Shown piece by piece: positions 18,126-26,988 of a DNA stretch of 64,000 nucleotides; within the stretch, counting starts at the first letter, position 1, and each line of letters opens with the position of its first letter. The DNA comes from Luedemannella flava. Lineage in GTDB: Bacteria > Actinomycetota > Actinomycetes > Mycobacteriales > Micromonosporaceae. Below the pieces are notes generated by a model that worked only from the letters and a program-made list of their open reading frames with translations, did no database searches and was not told the origin of the DNA. A program made the position numbers and the translations under genes. Location of the stretch: contig NZ_BAAALT010000053.1 of assembly GCF_039528515.1 (NCBI RefSeq), forward strand, positions 162,629 to 226,628, read 5' to 3'.

Positions 18126-18378
18126 GGGTCCTCCTGTGTGCCGGTGCCGGACCGGGTGTCCGGCGGTGTTGGCACGACCGTATGAACGGGCAGGTGCGCG
18201 TCGACAGGTAGCGATGCCTGGCGGGGGGCAAGTGTGGACCGAGGGCGTAGGTCCAACTACGACGTCGGTAGTACGACCGGGTGCTGTGCGTGATGGCCCG
18301 ATCGCAGATAGAGTTACTTCACTTTCGGCGACGGGGGCTGTGCCGGCCTCCGCCCGTAGGGCACCAGGGGGAGTGTTC

Positions 18379-19449
18379 GTGACCATCGGTGTGCCGGCGC
18401 CCGGCGTGGAGTTCTCCGCCGAGCGCGCCGAGATCATGGACGCCTACCTGGCCGCGCTCCGGCTGGACAACAGCGTGCTGACCGCGTCCGGCGTGGTCGA
18501 GGAGCTCATCGCGCAGGTCAACTCGGTCCTCGACGACGTGGTGGGCCGCATCCTCGCGGCCGAGGGTCCCGACTCCATGGAACCCGCGGGCACGTCGCGC
18601 CTGCTGGCGTTCGACATCGGTACGAGCCGGGCGCAGCGCGGCATCCACCCCGTGGAGTCCCTGCGCGCCGCCACCACGCTGTTCGAGACGACCCTGCCGG
18701 TGCTGATCCGCCGGTTCGCGCCGAACGACGGCCTCGGGGCCATGCGGATCAGCCGCATCCTCCACGAGTCGATCATGGATCGGGTCGCGCTCGCGTCCCT
18801 GTCGTACGTGAAGCTGCTGCTGGACAAGCTGCAGGCCTCGCGCCGCGAGGAGCGCGTGCGCATCGCCCGGGAGCTGCACGACCGCGTCCTGCACAGCATG
18901 GGCCTCACGCTGCAGCAACTCGATCTCTACCGGCACGCCGCGCTGAACGGGCAGCCCAACCTCGCGAAGATCGACGCGGCGATCGGGTCGCTGGCCGAGG
19001 CGGTGCGCTCCGTCCAGCAGCTCACCGCCGAGCTGCGTCGCTCGATCGGCAACGGGGGCCTGGAGCCCGCCCTGCGCGCGTACATGCGGGAGAACGTGCC
19101 CGACCGGATCACCGTCACGCTCACGGTGCGCGGCGACTGCAAGGGCCTGCCCGCCGACATCGCCGAGGAGCTGTACCTGATCGTCCGCGAGGCCGCCCGC
19201 AACGCGGTCAAGCACGCCGACCCGACCAACCTGGTCCTGCGCGTCGACGTCGACAACGCCGTGGTCAACGCCACCGTCACCGACGACGGGGCGGGCTTCG
19301 ACCCGACCGACCGGGACCGCTTCGGCGGCGGCCTGCCGTCCATGCAGGAGCGCGCCCAGCTGCTCAACGGCCGCATCACGATGACCAGCCAGGTCGGCTC
19401 CGGCACCACCGTCGAGGTCAGCGTGCCGCTGCCCGACTCGTTCCGCTGA
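18379..19449 (+). CDS. Soluble sensor histidine kinase (HisKA_3/NarL-type)
   Basis: About 356 residues from GTG 18379 with AGGGGGAG upstream (GTG 18373 possible). No membrane helices. N-terminal ~190 residues are helical and may sense a cytoplasmic signal. The phosphoacceptor box is RIARELHDRVLHSMGLTLQQ, and the ATPase domain has the N-box AARNAVKHA, G1 DDGAGFD, and G2 GGLPSMQERAQLLNG. No response regulator gene is adjacent, so it is an orphan. It is divergent from the BTAD operon with a ~250-base shared region, which suggests, without proof, that the two are regulated together. Confidence 0.85.
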   Translation: MTIGVPAPGVEFSAERAEIMDAYLAALRLDNSVLTASGVVEELIAQVNSVLDDVVGRILAAEGPDSMEPAGTSRLLAFDIGTSRAQRGIHPVESLRAATTLFETTLPVLIRRFAPNDGLGAMRISRILHESIMDRVALASLSYVKLLLDKLQASRREERVRIARELHDRVLHSMGLTLQQLDLYRHAALNGQPNLAKIDAAIGSLAEAVRSVQQLTAELRRSIGNGGLEPALRAYMRENVPDRITVTLTVRGDCKGLPADIAEELYLIVREAARNAVKHADPTNLVLRVDVDNAVVNATVTDDGAGFDPTDRDRFGGGLPSMQERAQLLNGRITMTSQVGSGTTVEVSVPLPDSFR

Positions 19450-19543
19450 TATGGGTACATGACCGGCGCGTAACCGGTGGGGAATAGCGTGATTGCTCCG
19501 CCCACCCAGGGGCGGTGCACATCCGTCCCCAGAGGTACCCGCC

Positions 19544-20644
19544 ATGTCTGGACACCCCGGAGAGCAGTACTACTCCGTCGTCGTCAATGACGACGGAGAC
19601 CACGGCCGCTGGCCGGTCGGCCGCAAGCCGCCGACAGGCTGGCGGTTCGACTCCTTCCACGGCACGGCCGGCGCGTGCGAGCGGCACGTCACCGCGCTCG
19701 CCGCGGTCCGCTACGCCCCGGCTCGCGGGGCCGGCGCCGCCCGCGACGCGGACGACCGGTTCGCCGCCGTGGCCGAGCGTCACCCCGACGCCACCGCCAT
19801 CCGCGAGGGTGCCGCCCACCTGTCCTACGGGGAGTTGCGCGCCTGGGTCGACGGTCTCGCCGAGGCGCTGCGCGCGGCCGGGCTGCGGGTCGGCGACGGA
19901 GTCGTCGTCCACGCGTCCGGGCGGGCCGAGGCCGTCGCGGGCCTGCTGGCCGCACTGCGGGCCGGGGGAGTGGCCGCGCCCGCGCGCTCCGACGAGGCCG
20001 CGTACGTGCTGGAAGCCGCTTCGGGTCTCGTCCGGCCACCTGCCGTTTCCGCCTCGATCGCGCCCGGCAGTGGGGTCATCGTCGCCGCGGGCGACGACGC
20101 CGGCGTCCTGCTCACCCAGCGGAACCTCGTGCGTCTCACCCAGCTGCCGCCCCTGTCCGCCGTGCCTGCGTCCCGACGGTCCGACGACGCGTTGTCGCTT
20201 GCGGGAGCGGTGCGCGCGCTGCTGACGGGCGACGCGCTCCAGCCGGTCGTCGCCACAACCGAGGACCCGCCGGACGGTGTGACCGGCTGGCAGGACCGCG
20301 GCGCGCTGTGGGCGCGGGCCGCCACGCCCGACGACGACCAGACGCTCGACCTGGTCGGCTTCCCCGAGGCCGGTGTGCTGACGTTCAAGGTCGACAAAAC
20401 CGGTGGTCACCCTCTGCCCGGAGCGACGCTCTACGCTCTGGACGAAAACCTTGATCCGGTACGACCGGGAGAGGCGGGTCGGCTGCACGTCGGCGGCCCG
20501 GCCGTCGCGGCCGGCTACCCCGACCGGCCCGACCTGACCGTCCGCCGGTTCCTGCCTGACCCGTTCGCCGGCGACGGCCGCCGCATGTTCCGCACCCCCC
20601 TGACGGTCCGCCAACTCCCCGACGGCGCCTGGCAACCGGTCTGA
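19544..20644 (+). CDS. MbtH-like domain fused to a degenerate adenylation domain
   Basis: 366 residues from ATG 19544. Residues ~8-50 look like MbtH (YYSVVVNDDGDHGRWP, PPTGW, then a conserved Cys), with both signature Trp positions but no WTDMRP end. Residues ~68-366 follow NRPS adenylation order: LSYGEL (A1), an A2-like VVVHASGRAEAVAGLLAALR, an eroded A3 where the P-loop should be (APGSGVIVAAGDDAGVLLTQRNL), GHPLPGATLYALDENLDPV, GRLHVGGPAVAAGY and LTVRRFLPDPF (A6). The A7 Asp is lost (MFRTPLT), and A8 and the A10 Lys are missing. An intact reading frame with a dead active site implies a pseudoenzyme, perhaps a scaffold or partner for a remote adenylating enzyme. Confidence 0.75.
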   Translation: MSGHPGEQYYSVVVNDDGDHGRWPVGRKPPTGWRFDSFHGTAGACERHVTALAAVRYAPARGAGAARDADDRFAAVAERHPDATAIREGAAHLSYGELRAWVDGLAEALRAAGLRVGDGVVVHASGRAEAVAGLLAALRAGGVAAPARSDEAAYVLEAASGLVRPPAVSASIAPGSGVIVAAGDDAGVLLTQRNLVRLTQLPPLSAVPASRRSDDALSLAGAVRALLTGDALQPVVATTEDPPDGVTGWQDRGALWARAATPDDDQTLDLVGFPEAGVLTFKVDKTGGHPLPGATLYALDENLDPVRPGEAGRLHVGGPAVAAGYPDRPDLTVRRFLPDPFAGDGRRMFRTPLTVRQLPDGAWQPV

Positions 20645-20663
20645 ACTTCGGCCGACGCGAAGG

Positions 20664-20705
20664 TGCGGCGGCAAAGTGCCCCGCTGAGGGCACTTTCCCG
20701 CCGCA
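20664..20705. terminator. Bidirectional hairpin terminator
   Basis: 18-base arms (20664-20681 and 20688-20705) with one mismatch and a 6-base CGCTGA loop, 20 bases after the MbtH-adenylation gene and just before the end of the leftward HAF remnant. It serves both strands. Confidence 0.75.
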
Positions 20706-20714
20706 GTACGACCG

Positions 20715-21019
20715 CTACCTGTAGATGACCGCGTGCGAGATGCCCCAGACGGGCCGGACGGTCCCGGCGAACTGGCCCTTGTTGTTGAGGTCCACGAGGT
20801 TCGCCTCGGGTCCACGCCGAGCGTCGTCAGATCGGTCCACTGCCCGCGGTGCCACAGCGCGGGACGGGTGAACCCGTCCGCCGGCTGTGAGGTCGCGAGG
20901 ATCCGACCCTTGTCGTTGACCGCGATCAGGGTGGTGGTCCCGCCGCCGAGCGTGCCGACGTCGGTCAGCGTCCCCGTGCGCCACAGGGCGCCGCGCTCGC
21001 GCTGCTCGTCGGAGTGCAC
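20715..21019 (-). pseudogene. Fragment of a HAF-repeat (extracellular) protein, frameshifted
   Basis: Reading leftwards, residues such as ALWRTGTLTDVGTLGG, LIAVNDKGRILATSQ and ALWHRGQWTDLTTLG are two copies of the HAF repeat (W-x-x-G-x-x-x-D-L-G-T-L-G-G then I-N-x-x-G). After GVDPR the frame shifts, and the final repeat (NLVDLNNKGQFAG to the stop at 20715) continues in another frame. No signal peptide or start is present, so only the 3' end of a formerly secreted repeat protein remains. Function of HAF repeats is unknown. Confidence 0.7.
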
Positions 21020-21099
21020 CCCACCGAGTCGATGGCAGCAACGCTGTCATGATCGGCGTTTGGTGGCTGAACGTGCAGCGTGCGCGCACGTTGATCGCG

Positions 21100-21146
21100 G
21101 TTTCGTGTACCAGGGTGTAGCCCAGCTCCACCCTGGTACACGAAAC
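21100..21146. repeat. Long perfect inverted repeat in intergenic DNA
   Basis: Eighteen bases (21100-21117, beginning GTTTCGTGTACC) are exactly complementary to 21129-21146, with an 11-base loop; beyond the arms GATCGCG and GCCGATC continue the symmetry imperfectly to about 25 bases. It lies between the HAF remnant and the helicase gene, far from any stop codon, and has no U-tract. It may be a terminator, a regulator site or a mobile repeat end. The rest of 21020-21437 holds no gene that I can support. Confidence 0.7.
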
Positions 21147-21437
21147 GCCGATCTTTACTGTCATGCGCCGGTCAGGACACCTGACCGGCGACCCGAGGGC
21201 GGACGCGCCGCGATGATCAAACACCAGCACGCGACTTCGGGACAGGCCTAGAGCTGGCTGTGGCGCATCTGGGTCGCTATGCGGGTCACAGTCGCCACGC
21301 CCAGAGCGACAAGCTGAGCAACGCCGAGGATCTTGAGGTGGCAGGTGCTGTCCTGACGTCGGCGATATTCGTGGAATGGTCTGACGGAGAGCGGCGGGTT
21401 GGTGATCGCGGCTCGGGGCGGGCAGGATGGACCGACC

Positions 21438-23933
21438 ATGACGATCACAGATCAGTTGCCCGCCGCCGACGCCGGTCCCGATGAGCTTTTTGAGGCCATC
21501 GCGACCTGGGCGTCCGATCGTGGGCTCAGCCTCTATCCGCATCAGGAGGAGGCGCTGATCGAGATCGTGACCGGCGCGAACGTGATCCTGAACACCCCGA
21601 CCGGGTCCGGCAAGAGCCTGGTCGCGCTCGGCGCGCACGCCGCCGCCCTGGCCACCAACAAGCGCTCGTACTACACCGCCCCGATCAAGGCGCTGGTGTC
21701 CGAGAAGTTCTTCGCCCTCTGCGACGTGTTCGGGCCCGCCAACGTCGGCATGCTCACCGGCGACGCGAGCGTGAACGCCGACGCGCCGATCATCTGCTGT
21801 ACGGCGGAGATCCTGGCCAACATCGCGCTGCGCGGCGGCGCGGACGCCGAGGTCGACCAGGTCGTCATGGACGAGTTCCATTTCTACGCCGAGCCGGACC
21901 GGGGCTGGGCGTGGCAGGTGCCGCTCATCGCGCTGCCGCAGGCCCAGTTCATCCTCATGTCGGCCACCCTGGGCGACGTCACCCGGTTCGTGGAGGACCT
22001 CTCCCGGCGCACAGGAAGATCAACCGCCGTAGTCGCCAACGCCGAGCGGCCCGTGCCGTTGATCTTCACGTACGCGATGACGCCCCTGCATGAGACGCTC
22101 GAGGAGCTGCTGCAGACGAAGCAGGCGCCCGTCTACGTCGTGCACTTCACCCAGGCCGAGGCGCTCGAGCGCGCGCAGGCGCTGATGAGCGTGAACGTGT
22201 GCACCCGCGCCGAGAAGGACGCCATCGCCGCGAAGATCGGCAACTTCCGGTTCACGTCGGGCTTTGGCAAGACGCTGTCGCGGCTCGTGCGGCACGGCAT
22301 CGGCGTGCACCACGCGGGCATGCTGCCCAAGTACCGCCGGCTCGTGGAGACGCTTGCCCAGGCGGGGCTGCTCAAGGTGATCTGCGGGACGGACACCCTC
22401 GGCGTGGGCATCAACGTGCCCATCCGGACCGTGCTGTTCACCGGGCTCTCCAAGTACGACGGGCAGCGGACAAGGCTGCTCAAGGCGCGCGAGTTCCACC
22501 AGATCGCCGGGCGCGCCGGGCGGGCCGGCTTCGACACCATCGGTACGGTCGTCGTGCAGGCGCCCGAGCACGTCATCGAGAACGAGAAGGCGCTCGCCAA
22601 GGCTGGCGACGACCCGAAGAAGCGCCGCAAGGTCGTCAAGCGCAAGCCGCCGGAGGGGTCCGTCGGCTGGGGTCAGCCGACCTTCGACCGGCTCACCACG
22701 GCCGACCCCGAGCCGCTGACGTCCGTGTTCCACGTCAGTCACGCCATGCTGCTCAACGTGATCGGCCGTCCGGGCGACGCGTTCGCCGCGATGCGCGAGC
22801 TGCTCACCGACAACCACGAGGACCGCCCCGCCCAGCGCCGGCACATCCGCCGCGCCATCGCCATCTACCGGGCGCTCCTCGCCGGCGGCGTGATCGAGAA
22901 GCTCCCCGAGCCCGACGCCGAGGGCCGCTCGATCCGGCTCACCGTCGACCTGCAGCTCGACTTCGCGCTCAACCAGCCCCTGTCACCGTTCGCGCTGGCG
23001 GCGATGGAGCTGCTCGACCCGGACGATCCGGCGTACCACCTGGATGTTGTCTCGGTCATCGAGGCGACGCTGGACGACCCGCGGCAGGTCCTGAGCGCCC
23101 AGCAGTTCAAGGCCAAGGGCGAGGCGGTCGCCCAGATGAAGGCCGACGGGCTGGAGTACGACGCCCGGATGGAGCTGCTGGAGGCCGTCACCTGGCCCAA
23201 GCCGCTCGAGGAGCTGCTCGGCGCCGCGTTCGAGACCTACCGGCGAGGTCACCCGTGGGTCGCTGACCACCAGCTGTCCCCGAAGGCCGTCGTCCGCGAC
23301 ATGTACGAACGCGCGATGACCTTCACCGAGTACGTCAGCTTCTACGGCCTGGCCCGCTCCGAGGGCCTGGTGTTGCGCTACCTCGCCGACGCCTACCGGG
23401 CGCTGCGACAGAGCGTGCCTGAGGACTCCCGCACCGACGACCTCGCCGACCTCATCGAGTGGCTCGGCGAGCTGGTCCGCCAGGTCGACTCGAGCCTCAT
23501 CGACGAGTGGGAGAAGCTGCGCAACCCGGGCGAGGAGACGGTCGTCGAGGAGCGCCCGCCGGCGGTCAGCGGCAACACCCGCGCGTTCCGGGTGCTGGTG
23601 CGCAACGCCCTGTTCCGGCGCGTCACGCTCGCGGCCCTGCGGCGCTGGGACGAGCTCGGCGAGCTCGACGCCGAGTCGGGCTGGAACGCCGACGCCTGGG
23701 CCGACGCGCTCGCCCCCTACTACGAAGACCACGATGACATCGGTACGGGCCCCGCCGCGCGCGGCCCGAAGATGCTGCTCATCGACGCGGGCCGGGACAA
23801 GTGGACGGTCCGGCAGATCCTCGACGACCCGGCCGGCGACCACGACTGGGGCATCACCGCCGAGATCGACCTCGACGTCTCCGACGAGCTGGGCGCGGCC
23901 GCCATCCGCATCACGGACGTCGGCCGGCTCTAG
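21438..23933 (+). CDS. Ski2-like DEAD/DEAH helicase with DUF3516
   Basis: 831 residues from ATG 21438. Superfamily 2 motifs in order: Q-like YPHQEEAL (~33-40), Walker A TPTGSGKS (~53-60), TAPIKALVSEKFF (Ia), MDEFHFY (DEVH-type box, ~144-150), SATLGD (III), then GIGVHHAGMLPKYR and CGTDTLGVGINVPI (IV-V), and HQIAGRAGRAGF (VI). The remaining ~400 residues are the DUF3516 module. This is an ATP-driven RNA or DNA helicase of the kind common in actinobacteria; cellular role is unknown. Its stop overlaps the convergent lipoprotein gene by four bases. Confidence 0.92.
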   Translation: MTITDQLPAADAGPDELFEAIATWASDRGLSLYPHQEEALIEIVTGANVILNTPTGSGKSLVALGAHAAALATNKRSYYTAPIKALVSEKFFALCDVFGPANVGMLTGDASVNADAPIICCTAEILANIALRGGADAEVDQVVMDEFHFYAEPDRGWAWQVPLIALPQAQFILMSATLGDVTRFVEDLSRRTGRSTAVVANAERPVPLIFTYAMTPLHETLEELLQTKQAPVYVVHFTQAEALERAQALMSVNVCTRAEKDAIAAKIGNFRFTSGFGKTLSRLVRHGIGVHHAGMLPKYRRLVETLAQAGLLKVICGTDTLGVGINVPIRTVLFTGLSKYDGQRTRLLKAREFHQIAGRAGRAGFDTIGTVVVQAPEHVIENEKALAKAGDDPKKRRKVVKRKPPEGSVGWGQPTFDRLTTADPEPLTSVFHVSHAMLLNVIGRPGDAFAAMRELLTDNHEDRPAQRRHIRRAIAIYRALLAGGVIEKLPEPDAEGRSIRLTVDLQLDFALNQPLSPFALAAMELLDPDDPAYHLDVVSVIEATLDDPRQVLSAQQFKAKGEAVAQMKADGLEYDARMELLEAVTWPKPLEELLGAAFETYRRGHPWVADHQLSPKAVVRDMYERAMTFTEYVSFYGLARSEGLVLRYLADAYRALRQSVPEDSRTDDLADLIEWLGELVRQVDSSLIDEWEKLRNPGEETVVEERPPAVSGNTRAFRVLVRNALFRRVTLAALRRWDELGELDAESGWNADAWADALAPYYEDHDDIGTGPAARGPKMLLIDAGRDKWTVRQILDDPAGDHDWGITAEIDLDVSDELGAAAIRITDVGRL

Positions 23934-24868
23934 CGCGCGGCCGCTATCAGGGCGATCAGGTCCTCACCTGCCGTGCTGATCCGAGGTGGGCCGTCGGCCG
24001 GCTGGGACATCACGCGGCGGCAGCCGTCCAGTTCGACGTAGGTGTCGCCGCCCGTGTTGTCGGCGCGACGCAGCAGCGCGAACCGCGTCGCCGGGGCGTC
24101 GCAGGTTGGTGCGGGCCCGGCGGCGCCCAGCTTCGCGGCGATGGGGCGCCACTGCCTGGCGGTGAGGACGCCGTCGTGGTCGAGGTCGCCCGTCGGCATG
24201 AGGCTGCCGCGCGTGCTGTCCGCAACGGTGTAGACACACAGCCGCACCTCGTCGCCGTCGCGCAGCGGTGGCGTGCCCGGTGTGGACCAGTTGGGTCCGC
24301 CGGTCTGGGTGGTGGTCCTGACCCAGACCATGTCGGCCCAGTGCTCGGCGCAGGTGGCCTTCCCGGCACCGCTCGACAGGTCCTCGCGGATCAGACGCTT
24401 GGACACCGGGGTGAGCTTGAGCGCCGTGACCGCGTCGCGTACCTCCTCACGGATGGTGCCGCACGAGTCGCTGGGCGTCCCGGGCCGCACCCACCGGTTG
24501 TCGGCGTCCAGGAGCACCACGAAGGGAATGATGTGGTCGATCGCCGTGCACGCGCCCCATCTGTGCTCGGAGGGCAGGCGCAGCGCGGCGAGCAGCCCGG
24601 CGATGTCGTCGGTCCGACCCTCGGTCAGGAAGTTCCGCTGGCTGAAGTCCGGATCCATCTCGAACGCGGTGGCGCAGACCACGGCGGCCGTCGGGGTGAA
24701 GCCGTCGTCCAGCGGTGGCAGGTCGAGCGAGTCGCTGCTCATCGCCTTGGTGGTGTCGGGGATGGCGTCGGCGCAGGAGGCCCATCCCGGCTCGATCCGC
24801 ATGGGCGCGGTCTGCTCACAGCCAGTCAGGATCAACAATCCCGCGAGTACGGGAACCAACCGGCGCAT
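23930..24868 (-). CDS. Lipoprotein of unknown function (paralogue of 28601-29587)
   Basis: 312 residues. The signal peptide ends in a lipobox LTGC (Cys 17), so the mature protein is anchored on the outer face of the membrane. The body has eight or more Cys at regularly spaced positions (SCADA, VVCATAF, WGACTAID, SDSCGTI, KATCAEHW, VRLCVYTV, PTCDAP, DGCRRV), implying several disulfides, and the motif LLDADNRWVRPGTPSDSC. I recognise no catalytic site. Its near twin lies 4.7 kb downstream with the same Cys pattern and the same upstream DNA. Both may respond to the envelope, given the sigma/propeller genes between them. Confidence 0.75.
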   Translation of the reverse strand: MRRLVPVLAGLLILTGCEQTAPMRIEPGWASCADAIPDTTKAMSSDSLDLPPLDDGFTPTAAVVCATAFEMDPDFSQRNFLTEGRTDDIAGLLAALRLPSEHRWGACTAIDHIIPFVVLLDADNRWVRPGTPSDSCGTIREEVRDAVTALKLTPVSKRLIREDLSSGAGKATCAEHWADMVWVRTTTQTGGPNWSTPGTPPLRDGDEVRLCVYTVADSTRGSLMPTGDLDHDGVLTARQWRPIAAKLGAAGPAPTCDAPATRFALLRRADNTGGDTYVELDGCRRVMSQPADGPPRISTAGEDLIALIAAAR

Positions 24869-24930
24869 GCGACCTCCCCGAGGTGTTACGGCGCCATCTT
24901 GGACTACTCGTCGGCCCCGTGGGTTCCCGT
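24864..24930. repeat. Duplicated upstream segment (copy 1; copy 2 at 29582-29647)
   Basis: The ~65 bases spanning each lipoprotein start codon and its leader are nearly the same in the two copies: GCATGCGACCTCCCCGAG, then ACGGCG, CATCTTGGACT, GTCGGCCCCGT and GGTTCCCG occur in the same order with few differences. The similarity runs into the 3' end of whatever gene follows, so the ancestral duplication covered the gene and its promoter. A shared regulator site is possible. Confidence 0.7.
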
Positions 24931-25650
24931 CTCGGCGAGCCGGTGCCGCAGCACCTTGGCCGCGTGGCCCCGGTAGTTCCGCAGCAGGTCGGCCAGCACC
25001 TCACGGACCTCCTGATCGGGGTGCTCGACGAGGTACGCCAGCTCCTCCGCGCCGCCCCACCGGCGGCCGTACAGCGCGTACAAAGCCTGGACGATCTCCC
25101 CGGGCTTCGTGGCCGCGCGAAGGTTGGCCATGAGCTGCGGCTTGCCGGTGGGCCGCTTGTCGTAGGGGTACGCGCGGCGCAGCTTTCCGGACCCGGGCGT
25201 GCCGGGCTGCACGCACGCGGGGCAGGCGCAGGGCCGGCGGCCGTGGGCGTCGGGCTGGTAGCGCCAGCCAACGCCCTGCGGGATCTGGCGCACGCGGCGC
25301 ACCTCGGCGGGCGTCACCGCGCGGGGCACGAAGACCTCGTACCCGCGCGGGTCGGCCAGGTCGCGGACGATCGCGGCCGCCTCGGCCGCTGTCACCTGCC
25401 GGGGTTCGGTGCCGTAGCGGCCGACGGTGACCGGCTCGTCGTCGGGGATGCGCAGGTGCGCGGCGACGAGCACGCCCGGCTTCCAGCGGCGCAGCTCGCG
25501 CGTCCACTGGTAGGTCAGGGCGAACGACGGCAGCACCGGCATGCAGTACACGCCGCGCCCGCCGGAGCGGCCGTAGCTGCGCGCGGCGATGCCCGTCCGG
25601 ACGACGCGCCGCGCGTTGCGCGCCGGGGTGAGGTGCACAAGGTCGGCCAC
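24904..25650 (-). CDS. Hypothetical protein with CxCxxC motif and HEAT-like tail
   Basis: 248 residues from GTG or ATG near 25650. The N-terminus (LVHLTPARNARRVVRTGI, then GVYCMPVLPSFALTYQW) recalls the opening of ADP-ribosyltransferase/phosphotransferase-like folds of the LxHxT...G(I/V) type, but the catalytic residues cannot be confirmed. A Cys cluster (PCACPACV, ~140) may bind zinc. The C-terminal ~80 residues (EIVQALYALYGRRWGGAEELAYLVEHPDQEVREVLADLLRNY) look like HEAT repeats. Function is unknown. It begins a few bases after the propeller gene and runs in the same direction. Confidence 0.65.
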   Translation of the reverse strand: MADLVHLTPARNARRVVRTGIAARSYGRSGGRGVYCMPVLPSFALTYQWTRELRRWKPGVLVAAHLRIPDDEPVTVGRYGTEPRQVTAAEAAAIVRDLADPRGYEVFVPRAVTPAEVRRVRQIPQGVGWRYQPDAHGRRPCACPACVQPGTPGSGKLRRAYPYDKRPTGKPQLMANLRAATKPGEIVQALYALYGRRWGGAEELAYLVEHPDQEVREVLADLLRNYRGHAAKVLRHRLAETGTHGADE

Positions 25651-25659
25651 CGGGCGAGC

Positions 25660-26988
25660 CTAACGGGCCGCGCGCCGGCGGCGTCGGCGGCGCAGGATCA
25701 GCAGCACCAGGGCGACGCCCAGCGCGCCGGCGCCGAGGGTTGTCGCCGCGTGGACGACCGGGACCCAGGGGCCGCGGTCGGGGGCGCTCGGCCGGATCGT
25801 GGCGTCCGCGATCAGGTTCGTGGCGAGCTGGATCCGGTACGGCCTGCAGCGGTGCTGGCCGTACTCGCAGGATCTGGTTGTCGGGAACCGGCTGAGGACG
25901 GTTCGGTGGCCGTCCACGACCGACACCTCGACGAGGGTGTCGGTGTCGGCGTCGTCGTCGGAACCCTCGACCACGATGCTCGTCGGCGACCGCCAGCCCA
26001 GCACGCTGCTGTCATACCGCAGGCTGTTCGGGACGGTGCCGCCCGACCCGGTCATGTCGACGAACCGGATTCCCATGTTTGTCTGGACGGCCATGAGGCG
26101 GCCGTCGGGCGACCAGGCGAGGGCGGAGTCCGCGGTCCCCGTCGGCGGCAGCCACTCGCCCACCTTCTCGGCGCGCAGGGACAGGATGGGCGAGTTCTGA
26201 TCGGACTGTACGGCCAGGCGCTGGCCGTCCGGGGAGAACGCGGCCGCAAAGATGGGGCTGTTAGCGGGGTACCGGACGGTGGTGTCCGTGACCACGTCGA
26301 GGATGGCGACGTCGCGCAGTGGCTGCCCGCCGCGCAGCGAACTCTCCGCCCGGCCGTCGTTCGGCGACGGCGCCGGCACGGCGTACGCGAGGTAGCGGCT
26401 GTCCGGCGACCAGGCCAGCATGGTGATGCTCGCCCCGACGTTGCTGGCCCACGCGGAGCTGTGCCGCACGCTGGTGCGTCCGGTGGTCAGGTCGAGCAGG
26501 GTGAACTCGTCGGTGCCGGTGCGTTCCTCGAAGAACATCACGGACCGGCCGTCCGGGGACAGGCTGACGGGCGGGGCCGCGTTGTCGGGCAGGTCCAGGC
26601 GTCGGTAGGTGTCCCGGTCCGCGCCGGCGACGAGGGTCTGCCAGGTGGTGAAGAGTTCGCTGCTGCCGAACTCGTAGAGCGCGATCGCCCGCCCGCCCGG
26701 CCGGTCGGTGGCGTGGGACGTGAACCGGGACAGGTCGGCGAACTCGGCCGGCAGGCTCGGCCGGTCCGGTTGGTCGGCCGGGGTCGGGCGCTGCGGCCAC
26801 GCCTGCCAGGGCGCGACCGCGAGCACCGCGACCACGGTCAGCGCGAGCGCCGCCCACCCGCTGGCACGCCGTCGGCGCTGGGACCGCCGCGCGCGGCGCA
26901 GCGTCTGCTCGGCGAAGCCGGTGGGCAGGGCCGGCTCGTCGGTGGTCTCGATGGCGGCGAACCGGGTCGCCAGGTCCGGGTCGGTCAC
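25660..26988 (-). CDS. Membrane-anchored beta-propeller protein, probable anti-sigma partner
   Basis: 442 residues; its ATG overlaps the sigma-factor stop (ATGA). The cytoplasmic N-terminus (~45 residues) is basic, a membrane helix spans ~45-62 (WAALALTVVAVLAVAPW), then several TolB/WD40-like blades follow (VSLSPDGRSVMFF, LAWSPDSRYLAYA, AAFSPDGQRLAVQ, LAWSPDGRLMAVQ), and a second helix lies near residues 415-432 before an Arg tail. SigE-family sigma genes are commonly followed by such a gene, so it probably holds the sigma factor inactive through its short cytoplasmic head. No zinc (ZAS) motif is present. Confidence 0.78.
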   Translation of the reverse strand: MTDPDLATRFAAIETTDEPALPTGFAEQTLRRARRSQRRRRASGWAALALTVVAVLAVAPWQAWPQRPTPADQPDRPSLPAEFADLSRFTSHATDRPGGRAIALYEFGSSELFTTWQTLVAGADRDTYRRLDLPDNAAPPVSLSPDGRSVMFFEERTGTDEFTLLDLTTGRTSVRHSSAWASNVGASITMLAWSPDSRYLAYAVPAPSPNDGRAESSLRGGQPLRDVAILDVVTDTTVRYPANSPIFAAAFSPDGQRLAVQSDQNSPILSLRAEKVGEWLPPTGTADSALAWSPDGRLMAVQTNMGIRFVDMTGSGGTVPNSLRYDSSVLGWRSPTSIVVEGSDDDADTDTLVEVSVVDGHRTVLSRFPTTRSCEYGQHRCRPYRIQLATNLIADATIRPSAPDRGPWVPVVHAATTLGAGALGVALVLLILRRRRRRRAAR

